From the NCBI RefSeq assembly GCF_007671675.1, contig NZ_VCGW01000004.1, positions 62,001 through 126,000 of the forward strand: a stretch of DNA of 64,000 nucleotides. The letters run 5' to 3'. The translations under genes were made by a program, and so were the position numbers. Positions within the stretch are counted from its first letter, which is position 1. Each line of letters begins with the position of its first letter. The notes beneath the pieces were generated by a model, which did no database searches, was not told the origin of the DNA, and was given only the letters and a program-made list of their open reading frames with translations. Positions 1 through 7,580 of this stretch are shown one piece after another. The stretch is from Marinobacter maritimus. GTDB lineage: Bacteria; Pseudomonadota; Gammaproteobacteria; Pseudomonadales; Oleiphilaceae.

Positions 1-2
1 AG

Positions 3-56
3 ATTGCTATTCAGGGCTTGAAGGGGTTGGCCGAGGACCATTTCGCCCGGTGGTAA
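3..56 (+). CDS. C-terminal end of an unidentified protein (partial)
   Basis: An open frame enters from the left edge and stops at TAA 54-56, encoding only about 17 residues that end in HFARW. It is followed 20 bp later by a strong rightward terminator, which is the main reason to believe a rightward gene ends here. The piece is too short to identify. The gene converges on minE. Confidence 0.4.
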   Translation: MAIQGLKGLAEDHFARW

Positions 57-76
57 TGGCCAAGTCTCAGTGAAGG

Positions 77-113
77 GCACCTGCCTGTACAGAACCGGGC
101 AGGTGCTTTTTTT
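77..113 (+). terminator. Rho-independent terminator
   Basis: A perfect 9-bp stem (GCACCTGCC at 77-85 with GGCAGGTGC at 98-106) is followed by seven T residues on the plus strand. It should end transcription of the truncated gene at the left edge. Read from the other side, toward the end of minE, there is no comparable T run. Confidence 0.85.
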
Positions 114-142
114 CATGTCAGGCGGTCTGGCCTGAGCTGGCT

Positions 143-394
143 TCAGCGTTCCGGCAGCGTTACGTTCAACTCCAGAACGGAGCAACTGCCGTTGCGGTCA
201 ACTTCTACCTGGACCATATCATCACTGATCTGGACATATTTGCGGATCACCGCCAACAGTTCCTGCTGCAATTGCGGCAGATAGTCGGGCTGGTCGCGCT
301 GGCCGCGCTCGTGGGCCACAATAATCTGCAGCCGTTCTTTTGCCACATTGGCGGAGCCGGTCTTTTTGCCTCTGAAATAATCGAGGAAACTCAT
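143..394 (-). CDS. minE: Cell division topological specificity factor MinE
   Basis: MinE stimulates the ATPase of membrane-bound MinD and drives the pole-to-pole oscillation that keeps MinC away from mid-cell. The protein is 83 residues, normal for the family. The N-terminus [11 protein letters not shown] is the usual amphipathic, membrane-contacting start; the MinD-binding segment is around residues 20-32 ([11 protein letters not shown]), and the rest is the dimerising domain. It begins 3 bp after the minD stop, so minD and minE form one transcription unit in the usual order. The first gene end to its left is convergent and has its own terminator. Confidence 0.97.
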   Translation of the reverse strand: MSFLDYFRGKKTGSANVAKERLQIIVAHERGQRDQPDYLPQLQQELLAVIRKYVQISDDMVQVEVDRNGSCSVLELNVTLPER

Positions 395-397
395 CCG

Positions 398-1210
398 TCA
401 GCCTCCTTTGAACATCCGTGAGAAGAAGCCTTTTTTCTGGTTGGTCATGAAGCGCTGTTCACGCTCCTCACCCAGAAGGCGTGCAACTGCGTCATCGTAA
501 GCCTGGCCGGCATCGCTTTCGGCTTCCAGAATAACCGGCAACCCCTGGTTTGAGGAGTTGAGAACAATCTGGCTTTCCGGGATAACGCCCAGCAACGGAA
601 TGGCGAGAATCTCTTCGACATCCCCTACAGAAAGCATTTCGCCCCGCGCAACCCGGTCCGGGTTATAACGGGTCAGTAGCAGATGCTCTTTGACCGGTTC
701 CTGGCCCATTTCAGCGCGCCGGGACTTACTTTGCAGAATGCCAAGAATCCGGTCGGAGTCCCGAACAGAGGAAACTTCCGGGTTGGTTACGACAATGGCT
801 TCATCTGCATAGTACAAAGCCATCATCGCGCCGTGCTCGATACCGGCAGGCGAGTCGCAAATGATGTAGTCGAATGTTTCGGAGAGTTCGTTGATGACTT
901 TCTCAACGCCCTCTTTGGTGAGAGCTTCCTTTTCCTTCGTCTGGGAGGTTGGGAGGATATAGAGCGTATCGACCCGTTTGTCCCGGATTAGCGCCTGGCT
1001 CAACGATGCTTCGCCTTGTATGACATTTACGAAGTCATACACTACACGGCGTTCGCAGTTCATGATCAGGTCCAGGTTGCGCAAGCCAACGTCGAAGTCA
1101 ATCACGACCGTTTTGTGGCCACGTTTGGCAATCCCGGTGCTGATGGAGGCGCTGGTGGTGGTTTTACCGACGCCGCCCTTTCCTGAGGTAACGACAATGA
1201 TTCTAGCCAA
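398..1210 (-). CDS. minD: Septum site-determining ATPase MinD
   Basis: MinD is a peripheral membrane ATPase of the ParA/MinD class that recruits MinC and, with MinE, oscillates between cell poles. The deviant Walker A motif GKGGVGKTT is at residues 10-18. The C-terminus ends in a basic amphipathic helix (KKGFFSRMFKGG), the membrane-targeting sequence. Length is 270 residues, as expected. The only start consistent with the conserved MARIIVVTSGKGG beginning is TTG at 1208-1210, with AGGAA about 9 bases upstream. A 77-bp gap separates it from minC. The rare TTG start may lower MinD synthesis, but that is inference. Confidence 0.97.
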   Translation of the reverse strand: MARIIVVTSGKGGVGKTTTSASISTGIAKRGHKTVVIDFDVGLRNLDLIMNCERRVVYDFVNVIQGEASLSQALIRDKRVDTLYILPTSQTKEKEALTKEGVEKVINELSETFDYIICDSPAGIEHGAMMALYYADEAIVVTNPEVSSVRDSDRILGILQSKSRRAEMGQEPVKEHLLLTRYNPDRVARGEMLSVGDVEEILAIPLLGVIPESQIVLNSSNQGLPVILEAESDAGQAYDDAVARLLGEEREQRFMTNQKKGFFSRMFKGG

Positions 1211-1287
1211 GGTTCAATTCCTGTGTCTCGGTGGATTCGTCGTGTCTGCCGGTTAAACCGGTCAAATTATTAGGCTTGATTCCGGTG

Positions 1288-2046
1288 TCAGGCCTTATCC
1301 AGTGGCGTTACCACCAGCAAGTCGTCCCTGAGCTGAATCTGCACAGCGCTTTTCCAGCCACTATCCTGAAGATCTTCGGAGATTTTATAGTGTCCTGCGA
1401 TGGACACAAGCTCTGCCTCAAGTGATTGGCAAAAGATTCTTGCAGATTCAGCTCCGTGGATGCCCGCCAAGGCCCTGCCTCGCAGTGGTCCGTAGATGTG
1501 AATGTTGCCTGCCGCCAACACTTCTGCGCCCGCCTGGACCGAAGCCAGAATAACCAGATCGCCATCGGGAGCGTGGACTTGCTGGCCTGAGCGAACCGGT
1601 TGGCTGATGATTTTGGCTGGCACAACATCCGGCGCAGCCCGAGGTGCGGGTGCTGCAGGTGGCTCTGGTGCTTTTTCAGCTGCGGCGCCAGTGTCATGGG
1701 CCCGGTCTCTCTGGCCGGTTCCAGGCATCAGGGCTAAAGCGGCTCCCCGGGCCAACCGTCGCTGATCGTCACTACCTCCGCGAACGCCAATAACATGGAT
1801 ATTGTTACGCCGGCAGGTGCCGATAATTTTGAAGAAATCCAGCTCACTGTCGAGGCCTTCGTACTTTTCCAGGCTGATGATAAGCGGAATATCCCGGAAA
1901 AAACCGGGGGCCTGGCTGATCTTGTCCCTCAATGTTTCTTCAAATTCGTCATTATCGAAATAGTAGAGTTCCAGAGCTGTCATGGAAACGCTGGCGCTTC
2001 TCAGCTGGAATCCCTGTTTTATCCCGGAGGTGGCGGTGTCACTCAT
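1288..2046 (-). CDS. minC: Septum site-determining protein MinC
   Basis: MinC inhibits FtsZ polymerisation away from mid-cell when recruited by MinD. The 252-residue protein shows the N-terminal FtsZ-interacting domain (about 1-105), a proline/alanine-rich linker (about 120-150) and the C-terminal beta-helix domain (about 150-250), with the typical VLAAGNIHIYGPLRGRALAG stretch that mediates dimerisation and MinD binding. The ATG overlaps the stop of the upstream HopJ-family gene (ATGA at 2043-2046), so the two should be translationally coupled. A palindrome CCGGTTAAACCGG lies in the gap before minD. Confidence 0.96.
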   Translation of the reverse strand: MSDTATSGIKQGFQLRSASVSMTALELYYFDNDEFEETLRDKISQAPGFFRDIPLIISLEKYEGLDSELDFFKIIGTCRRNNIHVIGVRGGSDDQRRLARGAALALMPGTGQRDRAHDTGAAAEKAPEPPAAPAPRAAPDVVPAKIISQPVRSGQQVHAPDGDLVILASVQAGAEVLAAGNIHIYGPLRGRALAGIHGAESARIFCQSLEAELVSIAGHYKISEDLQDSGWKSAVQIQLRDDLLVVTPLDKA

Positions 2047-2432
2047 GAGTGGGTCTCTTCCCTGGTGTCTGGCTCGGGTGGTGTTTCGCGTAGGCGCAGC
2101 GGTGGGTTTTCAAAACGGATGCCGGACCAGCCTGTACTGATGAACTGTCGGATATTGGCGTGGCTTTCATCGGCGGGGTTGTCCAGAACCTGCTGATAAT
2201 GCTGCGCAAATAGCTTGAGGGTATCGGCCTCGTTAAGGTTACAGTATTGAGCAATGCCGAACACCTGGCAGGATCCTGTGTTTTCTCCGGCGGCATTGAA
2301 TCCAGGGCCGTTATGGAAACCCGTAGGCTGATAGGTAAAGTGCCGTTCGATCAAAGCCAGAGTGTCACCAAAATCCGCATGGCCACCGTCCAACGACGCC
2401 AGGTGAATACGCAGTGCATCGTTTACGTTCAT
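2043..2432 (-). CDS. HopJ-family protein
   Basis: This 129-residue protein matches the HopJ family (Pfam HopJ). Recognisable motifs are the central FHNG and GSCQVFGIAQ and the late HANIRQF. The family is named after a Pseudomonas syringae type III effector, but it is widespread in free-living proteobacteria, so a housekeeping or unknown role is more likely; no biochemical function is established to my knowledge. The frame is open for another 15 codons upstream, but ATG 2430-2432 overlaps the stop of the upstream DUF1244 gene (TAATG), so that start is preferred. The stop overlaps the minC start. It is therefore the middle of three tightly coupled genes. Confidence 0.82.
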   Translation of the reverse strand: MNVNDALRIHLASLDGGHADFGDTLALIERHFTYQPTGFHNGPGFNAAGENTGSCQVFGIAQYCNLNEADTLKLFAQHYQQVLDNPADESHANIRQFISTGWSGIRFENPPLRLRETPPEPDTREETHS

Positions 2433-2710
2433 TATTTGTGGTCCTGCCTGGGACCGGTCTGGTTGGCCGCCTTCCACTCTTCGTAGGGCATGCCATAGAT
2501 CTCTTCACGGGCGGCGGGATCAGACATCTCAAAGCCCCGCTCACCGGCTTCTGCCCGGTACCATTTGGAAAGGCAGTTGCGACAGAACCCGGCCAGATTC
2601 ATCAGATCAATATTTTGAACATCGGGGTTGTCGCGCAAATGTCCAACCAGACGACGAAATGCCGCTGCTTCTATTTCGGTGCGTTCAGAATCTGGAATGG
2701 GGTTTGTCAT
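2432..2710 (-). CDS. DUF1244 family protein
   Basis: This is a 92-residue protein of the DUF1244 family. The invariant core is visible: DVQNIDLMNLAGFCRNCLSK with a Cys-x-x-Cys pair (residues about 43-46), then EIYGMPYEEWK near the C-terminus. The paired cysteines could bind metal or be redox-active, but no function is established. It is the first gene of a leftward run whose reading frames overlap (DUF1244, HopJ, minC). It is divergent from dinB, sharing the 114-bp region that carries the LexA box. Confidence 0.85.
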   Translation of the reverse strand: MTNPIPDSERTEIEAAAFRRLVGHLRDNPDVQNIDLMNLAGFCRNCLSKWYRAEAGERGFEMSDPAAREEIYGMPYEEWKAANQTGPRQDHK

Positions 2711-2784
2711 GGGGCCTCGTGATGATATCCGGTAGTGATCTTGGAGTTCCTGACATTCTCAGCATCTTACTTTAAGATACAAGG

Positions 2785-2800
2785 CTGTATAAATGTACAG
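2785..2800 (+). promoter_or_regulatory. LexA (SOS) box upstream of dinB
   Basis: CTGTATAAATGTACAG matches the gammaproteobacterial LexA consensus CTGT-N8-ACAG exactly at the outer bases, with an AT-rich centre. It overlaps a likely -10 hexamer (TATAAA) and ends 24 bp before the dinB start. LexA bound here should repress dinB until DNA damage. It might also affect the divergent DUF1244-HopJ-minC genes. Confidence 0.88.
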
Positions 2801-2824
2801 AAACCCGACGCGAGCGCAGTGATT

Positions 2825-3889
2825 ATGCCTCAACGCAAGATCATCCACGTGGATTGTGACTGCTTTTATGCGGCAGTAGAGATGCGTGACGACCCTACAC
2901 TGCGAGATGTTCCGCTGGCGGTGGGCGGTGCGGATGGCCGAGGTGTTGTTACCACCTGCAACTACAAGGCCCGTGCGTTTGGTGTGCGCTCTGCTATGCC
3001 CGGCAGTGAAGCCCGGCGGCTGTGCCCGGGCCTGATAACTGTGCCAACGGATATTCCCCGTTATCGGGTCGTGTCGCAGCAGATTATGAGCATTCTCCGT
3101 GAACTGACGGATATTGTTGAGCCTTTGTCCCTGGATGAAGCCTTTCTGGATGTTTCCGATATTACCGATCACCGTGGCAGCGCCACGCTGATGGCCCGGT
3201 ACCTGCGGGAGCGGGTTAAAAAGGAAGTGGGGATCACTATTTCTGCGGGCGTGGCCCCCAACAAATTCCTCGCCAAGATTGCCAGCGACTGGAAAAAGCC
3301 CGATGGGCTGTTTGTGGTAAAACCTGAGGATATCAACGATTTCGTCCGGGAGCTGAAGGTTGAGAAGCTGTTCGGGGTGGGGCAGGTGACAGCGGCGAAA
3401 CTGCATGCACTTGGCGCACAAACCTGTGGTGATCTGCAGGCGCTGGGCGTCGAGGTGTTGATCGAACATTTTGGTAAGCAGGGGTATCGGCTGCATGAAA
3501 TGGCCCATGGCCGGGACGAGCGCCCTGTGGTGGTTTCGCGGATTGCCAAATCCGTGAGTGTAGAACGTACGTTCTCCCAGGATTTGCCCGATATGTCGGC
3601 CTGTGAAACCGTGCTGGCATCGCTGGCCGCCGATCTTAACCTCCGGCTTTCTCGCAAAGGGCGGGAGAAGCCTATCCACAAACTGTTTATCAAAATACGG
3701 TACAGCGATTTTTCCACGCACACTCTGGAACGCGTGCGGGAAAATATAAAGGAACCGGCTTTTGAGGATTACCTGCCACTTCTGACTGAGCTGGTAACCA
3801 ATCGCGATCGGCCAGTTCGCCTGCTGGGCCTGGGTGTGCGTTTTCGCAATGATGATGCGCCCGTTACTCAGCTTCGGTTGTTCGATTAA
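2825..3889 (+). CDS. dinB: DNA polymerase IV
   Basis: DinB is the Y-family translesion DNA polymerase used in SOS mutagenesis and damage tolerance. The N-terminal catalytic site is present: the first metal-binding aspartate lies in [12 protein letters not shown] (about residues 8-19) and the SLDEAFLDV motif supplies the second acidic pair near residue 103. The helix-hairpin-helix thumb and C-terminal little-finger domain follow. I start at ATG 2825, giving [12 protein letters not shown] and 354 residues, close to the family norm. The longer open frame would run through the LexA box. The C-terminus RLFD resembles a beta-clamp-binding tail (QLRLFD). It converges with the PAP2 gene, with only 2 bp between stops. 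Confidence 0.96.
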   Translation: MPQRKIIHVDCDCFYAAVEMRDDPTLRDVPLAVGGADGRGVVTTCNYKARAFGVRSAMPGSEARRLCPGLITVPTDIPRYRVVSQQIMSILRELTDIVEPLSLDEAFLDVSDITDHRGSATLMARYLRERVKKEVGITISAGVAPNKFLAKIASDWKKPDGLFVVKPEDINDFVRELKVEKLFGVGQVTAAKLHALGAQTCGDLQALGVEVLIEHFGKQGYRLHEMAHGRDERPVVVSRIAKSVSVERTFSQDLPDMSACETVLASLAADLNLRLSRKGREKPIHKLFIKIRYSDFSTHTLERVRENIKEPAFEDYLPLLTELVTNRDRPVRLLGLGVRFRNDDAPVTQLRLFD

Positions 3890-3891
3890 GG

Positions 3892-4464
3892 TCAGCCGGG
3901 AAACAGGGCGAGGAAGTCGCTGAGAAAGTACAAAGTTGACAGATAACCCATCAGGCTTCCGATCAATGCACCAGCTACAACGTCGGTGGGGTAGTGCAGT
4001 CCCAGAACAACCCGCGATGCAGCCACGCTCAATGTAAATGGAAGGGTGGCCAGCGCCAGTTTGGGCGTCGTTGTGAATAGCATGCTCTGAAAGCACGCGG
4101 CGTGAAGCGTGTGTCCGGAAGGAAAACTATAGCGGTCTAGCGGAGGCGTACCGCAGTTAATGGACGGGAAGGATATAAACGGTCGTTCGCGGATCAGCCA
4201 GTGTTTAAGGAGTTTATAGACCAAGGTGCAGGTCAGGCCTGTGAGTGTCATCAGCAGCGCCAATCCAGCGCCAGCGTGGGGTGCGACGAAGGGGGTGGCC
4301 AAAATCAAGGCGTACCAGAACCATCCGTCACCCAACCGGCTTACCAACTGGAAATAGCAGAATACCGGCCGGAACCTGACCATTCGATTGATGCTCTGAC
4401 AGAAGGCGTACTCACGCTGATCTGCCAATTCAAAGAAGCGAGATGCTTTGCCTGTTAATGGCAT
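3892..4464 (-). CDS. PAP2-family membrane phosphatase
   Basis: A 190-residue integral membrane protein of the PAP2 superfamily, whose members dephosphorylate lipid phosphates such as phosphatidate, phosphatidylglycerophosphate or undecaprenyl diphosphate. All three phosphatase motifs are visible: KHWLIRERP (KX6RP), PSGH, and SRVVLGLHYPTD (SRX5HX3D), with several hydrophobic membrane segments between them. Its start lies 35 bp inside the end of the upstream glycosyltransferase gene, so the two are cotranscribed. The pairing suggests membrane lipid or glycolipid metabolism, with the phosphatase perhaps making diacylglycerol acceptor; the exact substrate cannot be read from sequence. Confidence 0.9.
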   Translation of the reverse strand: MPLTGKASRFFELADQREYAFCQSINRMVRFRPVFCYFQLVSRLGDGWFWYALILATPFVAPHAGAGLALLMTLTGLTCTLVYKLLKHWLIRERPFISFPSINCGTPPLDRYSFPSGHTLHAACFQSMLFTTTPKLALATLPFTLSVAASRVVLGLHYPTDVVAGALIGSLMGYLSTLYFLSDFLALFPG

Positions 4465-5647
4465 AATGTTGGGCCTTTGGGCGTTCGTTTAGCACGAGTT
4501 GCTCGAATTTTTCGATCTGCGAGTCCCAGCTCAGTTGGAGCGCATCCAGCCGTGCCTGGACGCGAATACGGCTGAGCAGAGTTGGTTGGTTAACCAATCG
4601 GAGAGCCCCGCTAATGAATTTCTCATCCATGGCCAGTGGAGCCTTTATGCCGTTTTCTTTGTGGCGGATGTGTTCGCTGGCCGCGGCGTCGTCGTAAGCA
4701 ACGACGGCGAGACCGCTAGCCATTGCTTCAAGTACGACGTTCCCAAATGTGTCGGTTTTGCTGGGAAACAGGAACAGGTCACCGGATGCATAATGGCGGG
4801 CGAGATCCTCGCCACGTTTGATGCCGCAAAAAATATAGTCTGGGTGTTTCGTGGCCAACTGTTTGCGCATCGGGCCATCACCCACCAGTACAAATTTGGC
4901 TCGAGGATGCAACTTGCGTATGCGCTCATAACATGCCACTGCCATCCTGAGGTTTTTTTCTGCGGCCAGTCGCCCTACATAAAGCACTGCGCAGCTGTTT
5001 TCATCGAGTCCCCAATGTGTGCGCAGCGATTCGTCACGCTTGTTGGGTGTAAAGTAGCTGCAATCCACTCCACGGCTCCAAAGGCCGGTCGGCGTGATGC
5101 CCATTTTTGCTGTGACCTGCTGCATTGTCTTTGTGGGAACCAGCGTTATCGCTGTGCGATTGTGGAACCAGCGGCCATAGGCGCAAAGCAACTTTTCCAG
5201 AGCCCCGACGCCGTAGTATTGGCTGTACTGGTGAAAGTTGGTGTGGAAGCCAGAGCTGACAGGGATGCCCATTTTTCTTGCCGCAGAGACTGCAGCTATG
5301 CCTAAAGGCCCCTGGGTAGCGACATAAACTGCGTCCGGCCGGTTGGTATGCCAGAGCTGCCGGAGTTCGCTGCTTTTGGCTAGGCCGAAACGCAGATCGG
5401 CATAGCCGGGCAGGGGCAGACCCGCCACAACATATTCCTGCGAGAACAGCGCTTTATTTGCGCTCAATATCACGCCTTTGCGCTCTTGGCGTTGCCGTGG
5501 GCGTACAACGGTGACTTTGTGCCCATGCTGCATTAGCCCTTGGCACAGGTGCTTCAGCGTGTTGGCAACGCCATTGATTTCGGGCGGAAACGTTTCAGAA
5601 ACGATGGTAATGTGGTGCTTTCGCGGGCTGGCCTGCTTGTTTTTCAT
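4430..5647 (-). CDS. GT4-type glycosyltransferase
   Basis: A glycosyltransferase of the GT-B fold, family GT4. The N-terminal acceptor domain begins ITIVSETFPPEINGVANTL, the usual start in lipid- or mannose-transferring relatives. The C-terminal donor domain holds YVGRLAAEKN and SKTDTFGNVVLEAMASG, the nucleotide-sugar site. There are 405 residues. ATG 5647 is preferred over the GTG one codon earlier; GGA lies about 10 bases upstream. It overlaps the PAP2 gene. Similar enzymes glycosylate diacylglycerol or phosphatidylinositol, and relatives replace phospholipids by glycolipids during phosphate starvation. A Pho-box-like array sits upstream. Substrate specificity is inference. Confidence 0.87.
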   Translation of the reverse strand: MKNKQASPRKHHITIVSETFPPEINGVANTLKHLCQGLMQHGHKVTVVRPRQRQERKGVILSANKALFSQEYVVAGLPLPGYADLRFGLAKSSELRQLWHTNRPDAVYVATQGPLGIAAVSAARKMGIPVSSGFHTNFHQYSQYYGVGALEKLLCAYGRWFHNRTAITLVPTKTMQQVTAKMGITPTGLWSRGVDCSYFTPNKRDESLRTHWGLDENSCAVLYVGRLAAEKNLRMAVACYERIRKLHPRAKFVLVGDGPMRKQLATKHPDYIFCGIKRGEDLARHYASGDLFLFPSKTDTFGNVVLEAMASGLAVVAYDDAAASEHIRHKENGIKAPLAMDEKFISGALRLVNQPTLLSRIRVQARLDALQLSWDSQIEKFEQLVLNERPKAQHYAINRQSISLL

Positions 5648-5698
5648 CACAACGTTTTCCGGAGTTGCCTTGACATGCCTTCACTATGGGCGTGACGA

Positions 5699-5727
5699 GT
5701 GACAGTTATGCGACGCTCCTGTGACAT
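5699..5727 (-). promoter_or_regulatory. Candidate PhoB binding array upstream of glycosyltransferase/PAP2
   Basis: Read on the minus strand there are three 7-mers spaced exactly 11 bp apart: ATGTCAC, GCGTCGC and CTGTCAC, each followed by a 4-bp spacer (ATAA and AGGA between units). The Pho-box consensus is CTGTCAT repeated with 4-bp spacing. The outer two fit well and the middle one weakly. Ten bases past the last unit is CATAGT, a possible -10, which is the geometry of PhoB-activated promoters. The array ends about 50 bp before the glycosyltransferase start. No binding is proven. Confidence 0.45.
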
Positions 5728-5764
5728 TCTCTTTACTTATTTAACAATCTGAACCGGAGATGCT

Positions 5765-6802
5765 ATGCAAACCCGAAAGCTCGGCAGTACGGACATAGAT
5801 GTCACCCTGATCTGCCTTGGCACCATGACTTGGGGCGAGCAGAACACTGAGCAGGATGCTTTTGAACAGTTGGATTACGCCACTGCTGAGGGCGTGAATT
5901 TTATCGATACCGCAGAAATGTATCCGGTGCCGCCGCGGGCAGAGACTCAGGGGCTGACCGAAACCTATCTGGGCAACTGGCTGGCCAAACGAGGGCGCCG
6001 TGATGATCTGGTAATTGCCTCGAAAGTCGCCGGGCCGGGGAATGGGTTGGGTTATTTGCGCGGTGGTCCGCGACTGACCCGCGATCAGATTGTGAAAGCC
6101 TGTGATGCCAGTCTGAAGCGCTTGCAGACCGATTATATTGATCTGTACCAAGTGCATTGGCCGGATAGAAACACCAACTATTTCGGCAAGCTCGGTTATG
6201 AGCACGACTCGAAAGAGAAATCCACGCCGATTGAGGAAACTCTGGAAGCGCTCAATGGATTGGTTCAAACAGGAAAGGTTCGGCATATCGGCCTCTCTAA
6301 CGAGACGCCTTGGGGCACGATGGAGTACCTGCGGCTGGCTGGCGAAAAAGGCTGGCCGCGGATTGCCAGCATCCAGAATCCCTACAATCTGCTGAACCGG
6401 TCTTTTGAAGTGGGCATGGCCGAAATAGCACACCGGGAGTATACGGGTCTGCTGGCCTATTCGCCTCTGGCTTTCGGTATGTTGTCTGGCAAATATATGG
6501 GCGGAAAATGGCCTGAGAAAGCCCGCCTGACGTTGTTTGAGCGGTTTAGCCGCTATACCAGCGGTGGTGGTGCAGATGCGACTCGCGCCTACGTGGAGCT
6601 TGCCCGGCAAAATGGCCTGTCTCCGGTTCAGATGGCTCTGGCTTATGTAAATAGCAGGAGCTTTGTTACCAGTAACATCGTGGGCGCTACTACCATGGAG
6701 CAGCTTCGGGAAAACCTTGGCTCGCTCAGTGTGGATCTTAGCCCGGATACACTGGAAGCGATTGAGACCATTCACAAGGAGTTTACTTACCCTTGCCCCT
6801 GA
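5765..6802 (+). CDS. tas: Tas-like NADP(H)-dependent aldo-keto reductase
   Basis: A cytosolic aldo-keto reductase of 345 residues, similar in length and layout to E. coli Tas. The catalytic tetrad is complete: Asp48 and Tyr53 in FIDTAEMYP, Lys87 in IASKVAG and His131 in YQVHWPD. The conserved IGLSNETPWG and SIQNPYNLLNR segments line the barrel, and the C-terminal IVGATTMEQL contacts the cofactor phosphate. A GGAGA ribosome-binding site lies 5 bases before the ATG. The physiological substrate is unknown. It is transcribed away from the glycosyltransferase and is probably monocistronic. Confidence 0.9.
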   Translation: MQTRKLGSTDIDVTLICLGTMTWGEQNTEQDAFEQLDYATAEGVNFIDTAEMYPVPPRAETQGLTETYLGNWLAKRGRRDDLVIASKVAGPGNGLGYLRGGPRLTRDQIVKACDASLKRLQTDYIDLYQVHWPDRNTNYFGKLGYEHDSKEKSTPIEETLEALNGLVQTGKVRHIGLSNETPWGTMEYLRLAGEKGWPRIASIQNPYNLLNRSFEVGMAEIAHREYTGLLAYSPLAFGMLSGKYMGGKWPEKARLTLFERFSRYTSGGGADATRAYVELARQNGLSPVQMALAYVNSRSFVTSNIVGATTMEQLRENLGSLSVDLSPDTLEAIETIHKEFTYPCP

Positions 6803-6811
6803 ACGGTGGGT

Positions 6812-6841
6812 GTTATTGAACGTTGACCCAGGTTATTGAAC
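6812..6841. repeat. Two direct GTTATTGAAC repeats spaced 20 bp, near a palindrome
   Basis: GTTATTGAAC occurs at 6812-6821 and again at 6832-6841, exactly two helical turns apart, just after the aldo-keto reductase stop. Within the next 125 bp, TGACAAAAAG is repeated at 6906-6915 and 6928-6937, and a 12-bp perfect palindrome TGTGAATTCACA lies at 6952-6963. Together they look like an operator region for the small secreted-protein gene at 7045, but no regulator is identified. Confidence 0.35.
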
Positions 6842-7044
6842 CAAAAGGGATGGGCCGCTTCGGACGAGGTGGTCGTTACAGTTCGAAACATTGCGGATTA
6901 TTTTTTGACAAAAAGAATGCAGTCCGGTGACAAAAAGGCGGCGCAATTGTGTGTGAATTCACATCTTTTCGTCGCCCAGAGGTTAGACTTTGGCCTAAGG
7001 TGAAAGTATTATTCCGGTTCAATGAAAAGGTCATCGTAAGTATC

Positions 7045-7365
7045 ATGATTATTCGCATTTTTGTCGCATTGCTTGTTCTCAACGTTACCGCATTTGTGGT
7101 TCGCGCTGACGCATCTGAGCGCATGTTTAATGAGCCGAGCGAAATCATGACCGCTGAAGACATTTATGAGCTTCAACAACGTATGGCCGGGGATTTTGAT
7201 GACGCCGCAGATGCCGTTGCTGAAATCGGCTCTCGCCTGCTAAGCCTCTCACTGGTGCGAACAGATAACAGCGGTAAGCAGTACGCGTCGTCTCCTGTTC
7301 AGGCGGACCACGGCGTTGCGCTATTGAATGAAGGTGCCAGCCTGAACCTGAAATGGAACTTCTGA
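7045..7365 (+). CDS. Small secreted protein of unknown function
   Basis: I do not recognise this protein. From ATG 7045 it is 106 residues: a hydrophobic N-terminal signal peptide (MIIRIFVALLVLNVTAFVVRA, probable cleavage after about residue 21), then an acidic soluble region with a helical stretch rich in Ala, Asp and Glu and no cysteines. The frame is open for 32 more codons upstream, but those lack hydrophobic or conserved features, and the signal peptide should be N-terminal. The export prediction is good; the function is open. It stands alone, with 242 bp upstream holding repeats and 215 bp downstream in which I see no gene. Confidence 0.65.
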   Translation: MIIRIFVALLVLNVTAFVVRADASERMFNEPSEIMTAEDIYELQQRMAGDFDDAADAVAEIGSRLLSLSLVRTDNSGKQYASSPVQADHGVALLNEGASLNLKWNF

Positions 7366-7580
7366 TCCCTGCAGCCCGTAATCAGCCTCTGAATATACGG
7401 TCTGTTGGCCTTCTCCTCCCGCTCACCCCGAGCAGCCGTCAGTTTTCCTCTTTATTTATCTGATTCTTCAAGCCATAGCTGATTAACGCTCGCAACCATG
7501 ATCTGATGCATTGTCTGGTTAGATTTGTCATGTGATGATTCACTGATGGCTACACGCTGATTGATCATGAGGATGCGTAT

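Noticed and set aside
2043..2432. HopJ as a type III effector and sign of a pathogenicity island
   Set aside because: No secretion apparatus or chaperone genes nearby; it overlaps housekeeping minC and the family is widespread in non-pathogens.
2759..4096. 445-codon open frame on the minus strand over dinB
   Set aside because: It is antisense to a clear DinB and the PAP2 3' end, with no recognisable domain; a codon-bias shadow.
5741..6775. 344-codon minus-strand open frame over the aldo-keto reductase
   Set aside because: The plus-strand frame has a complete catalytic tetrad; the antisense product shows no family features.
6952..6963. TGTGAATTCACA as a CRP site
   Set aside because: The half-sites are 2 bp apart instead of the 6 bp CRP requires.
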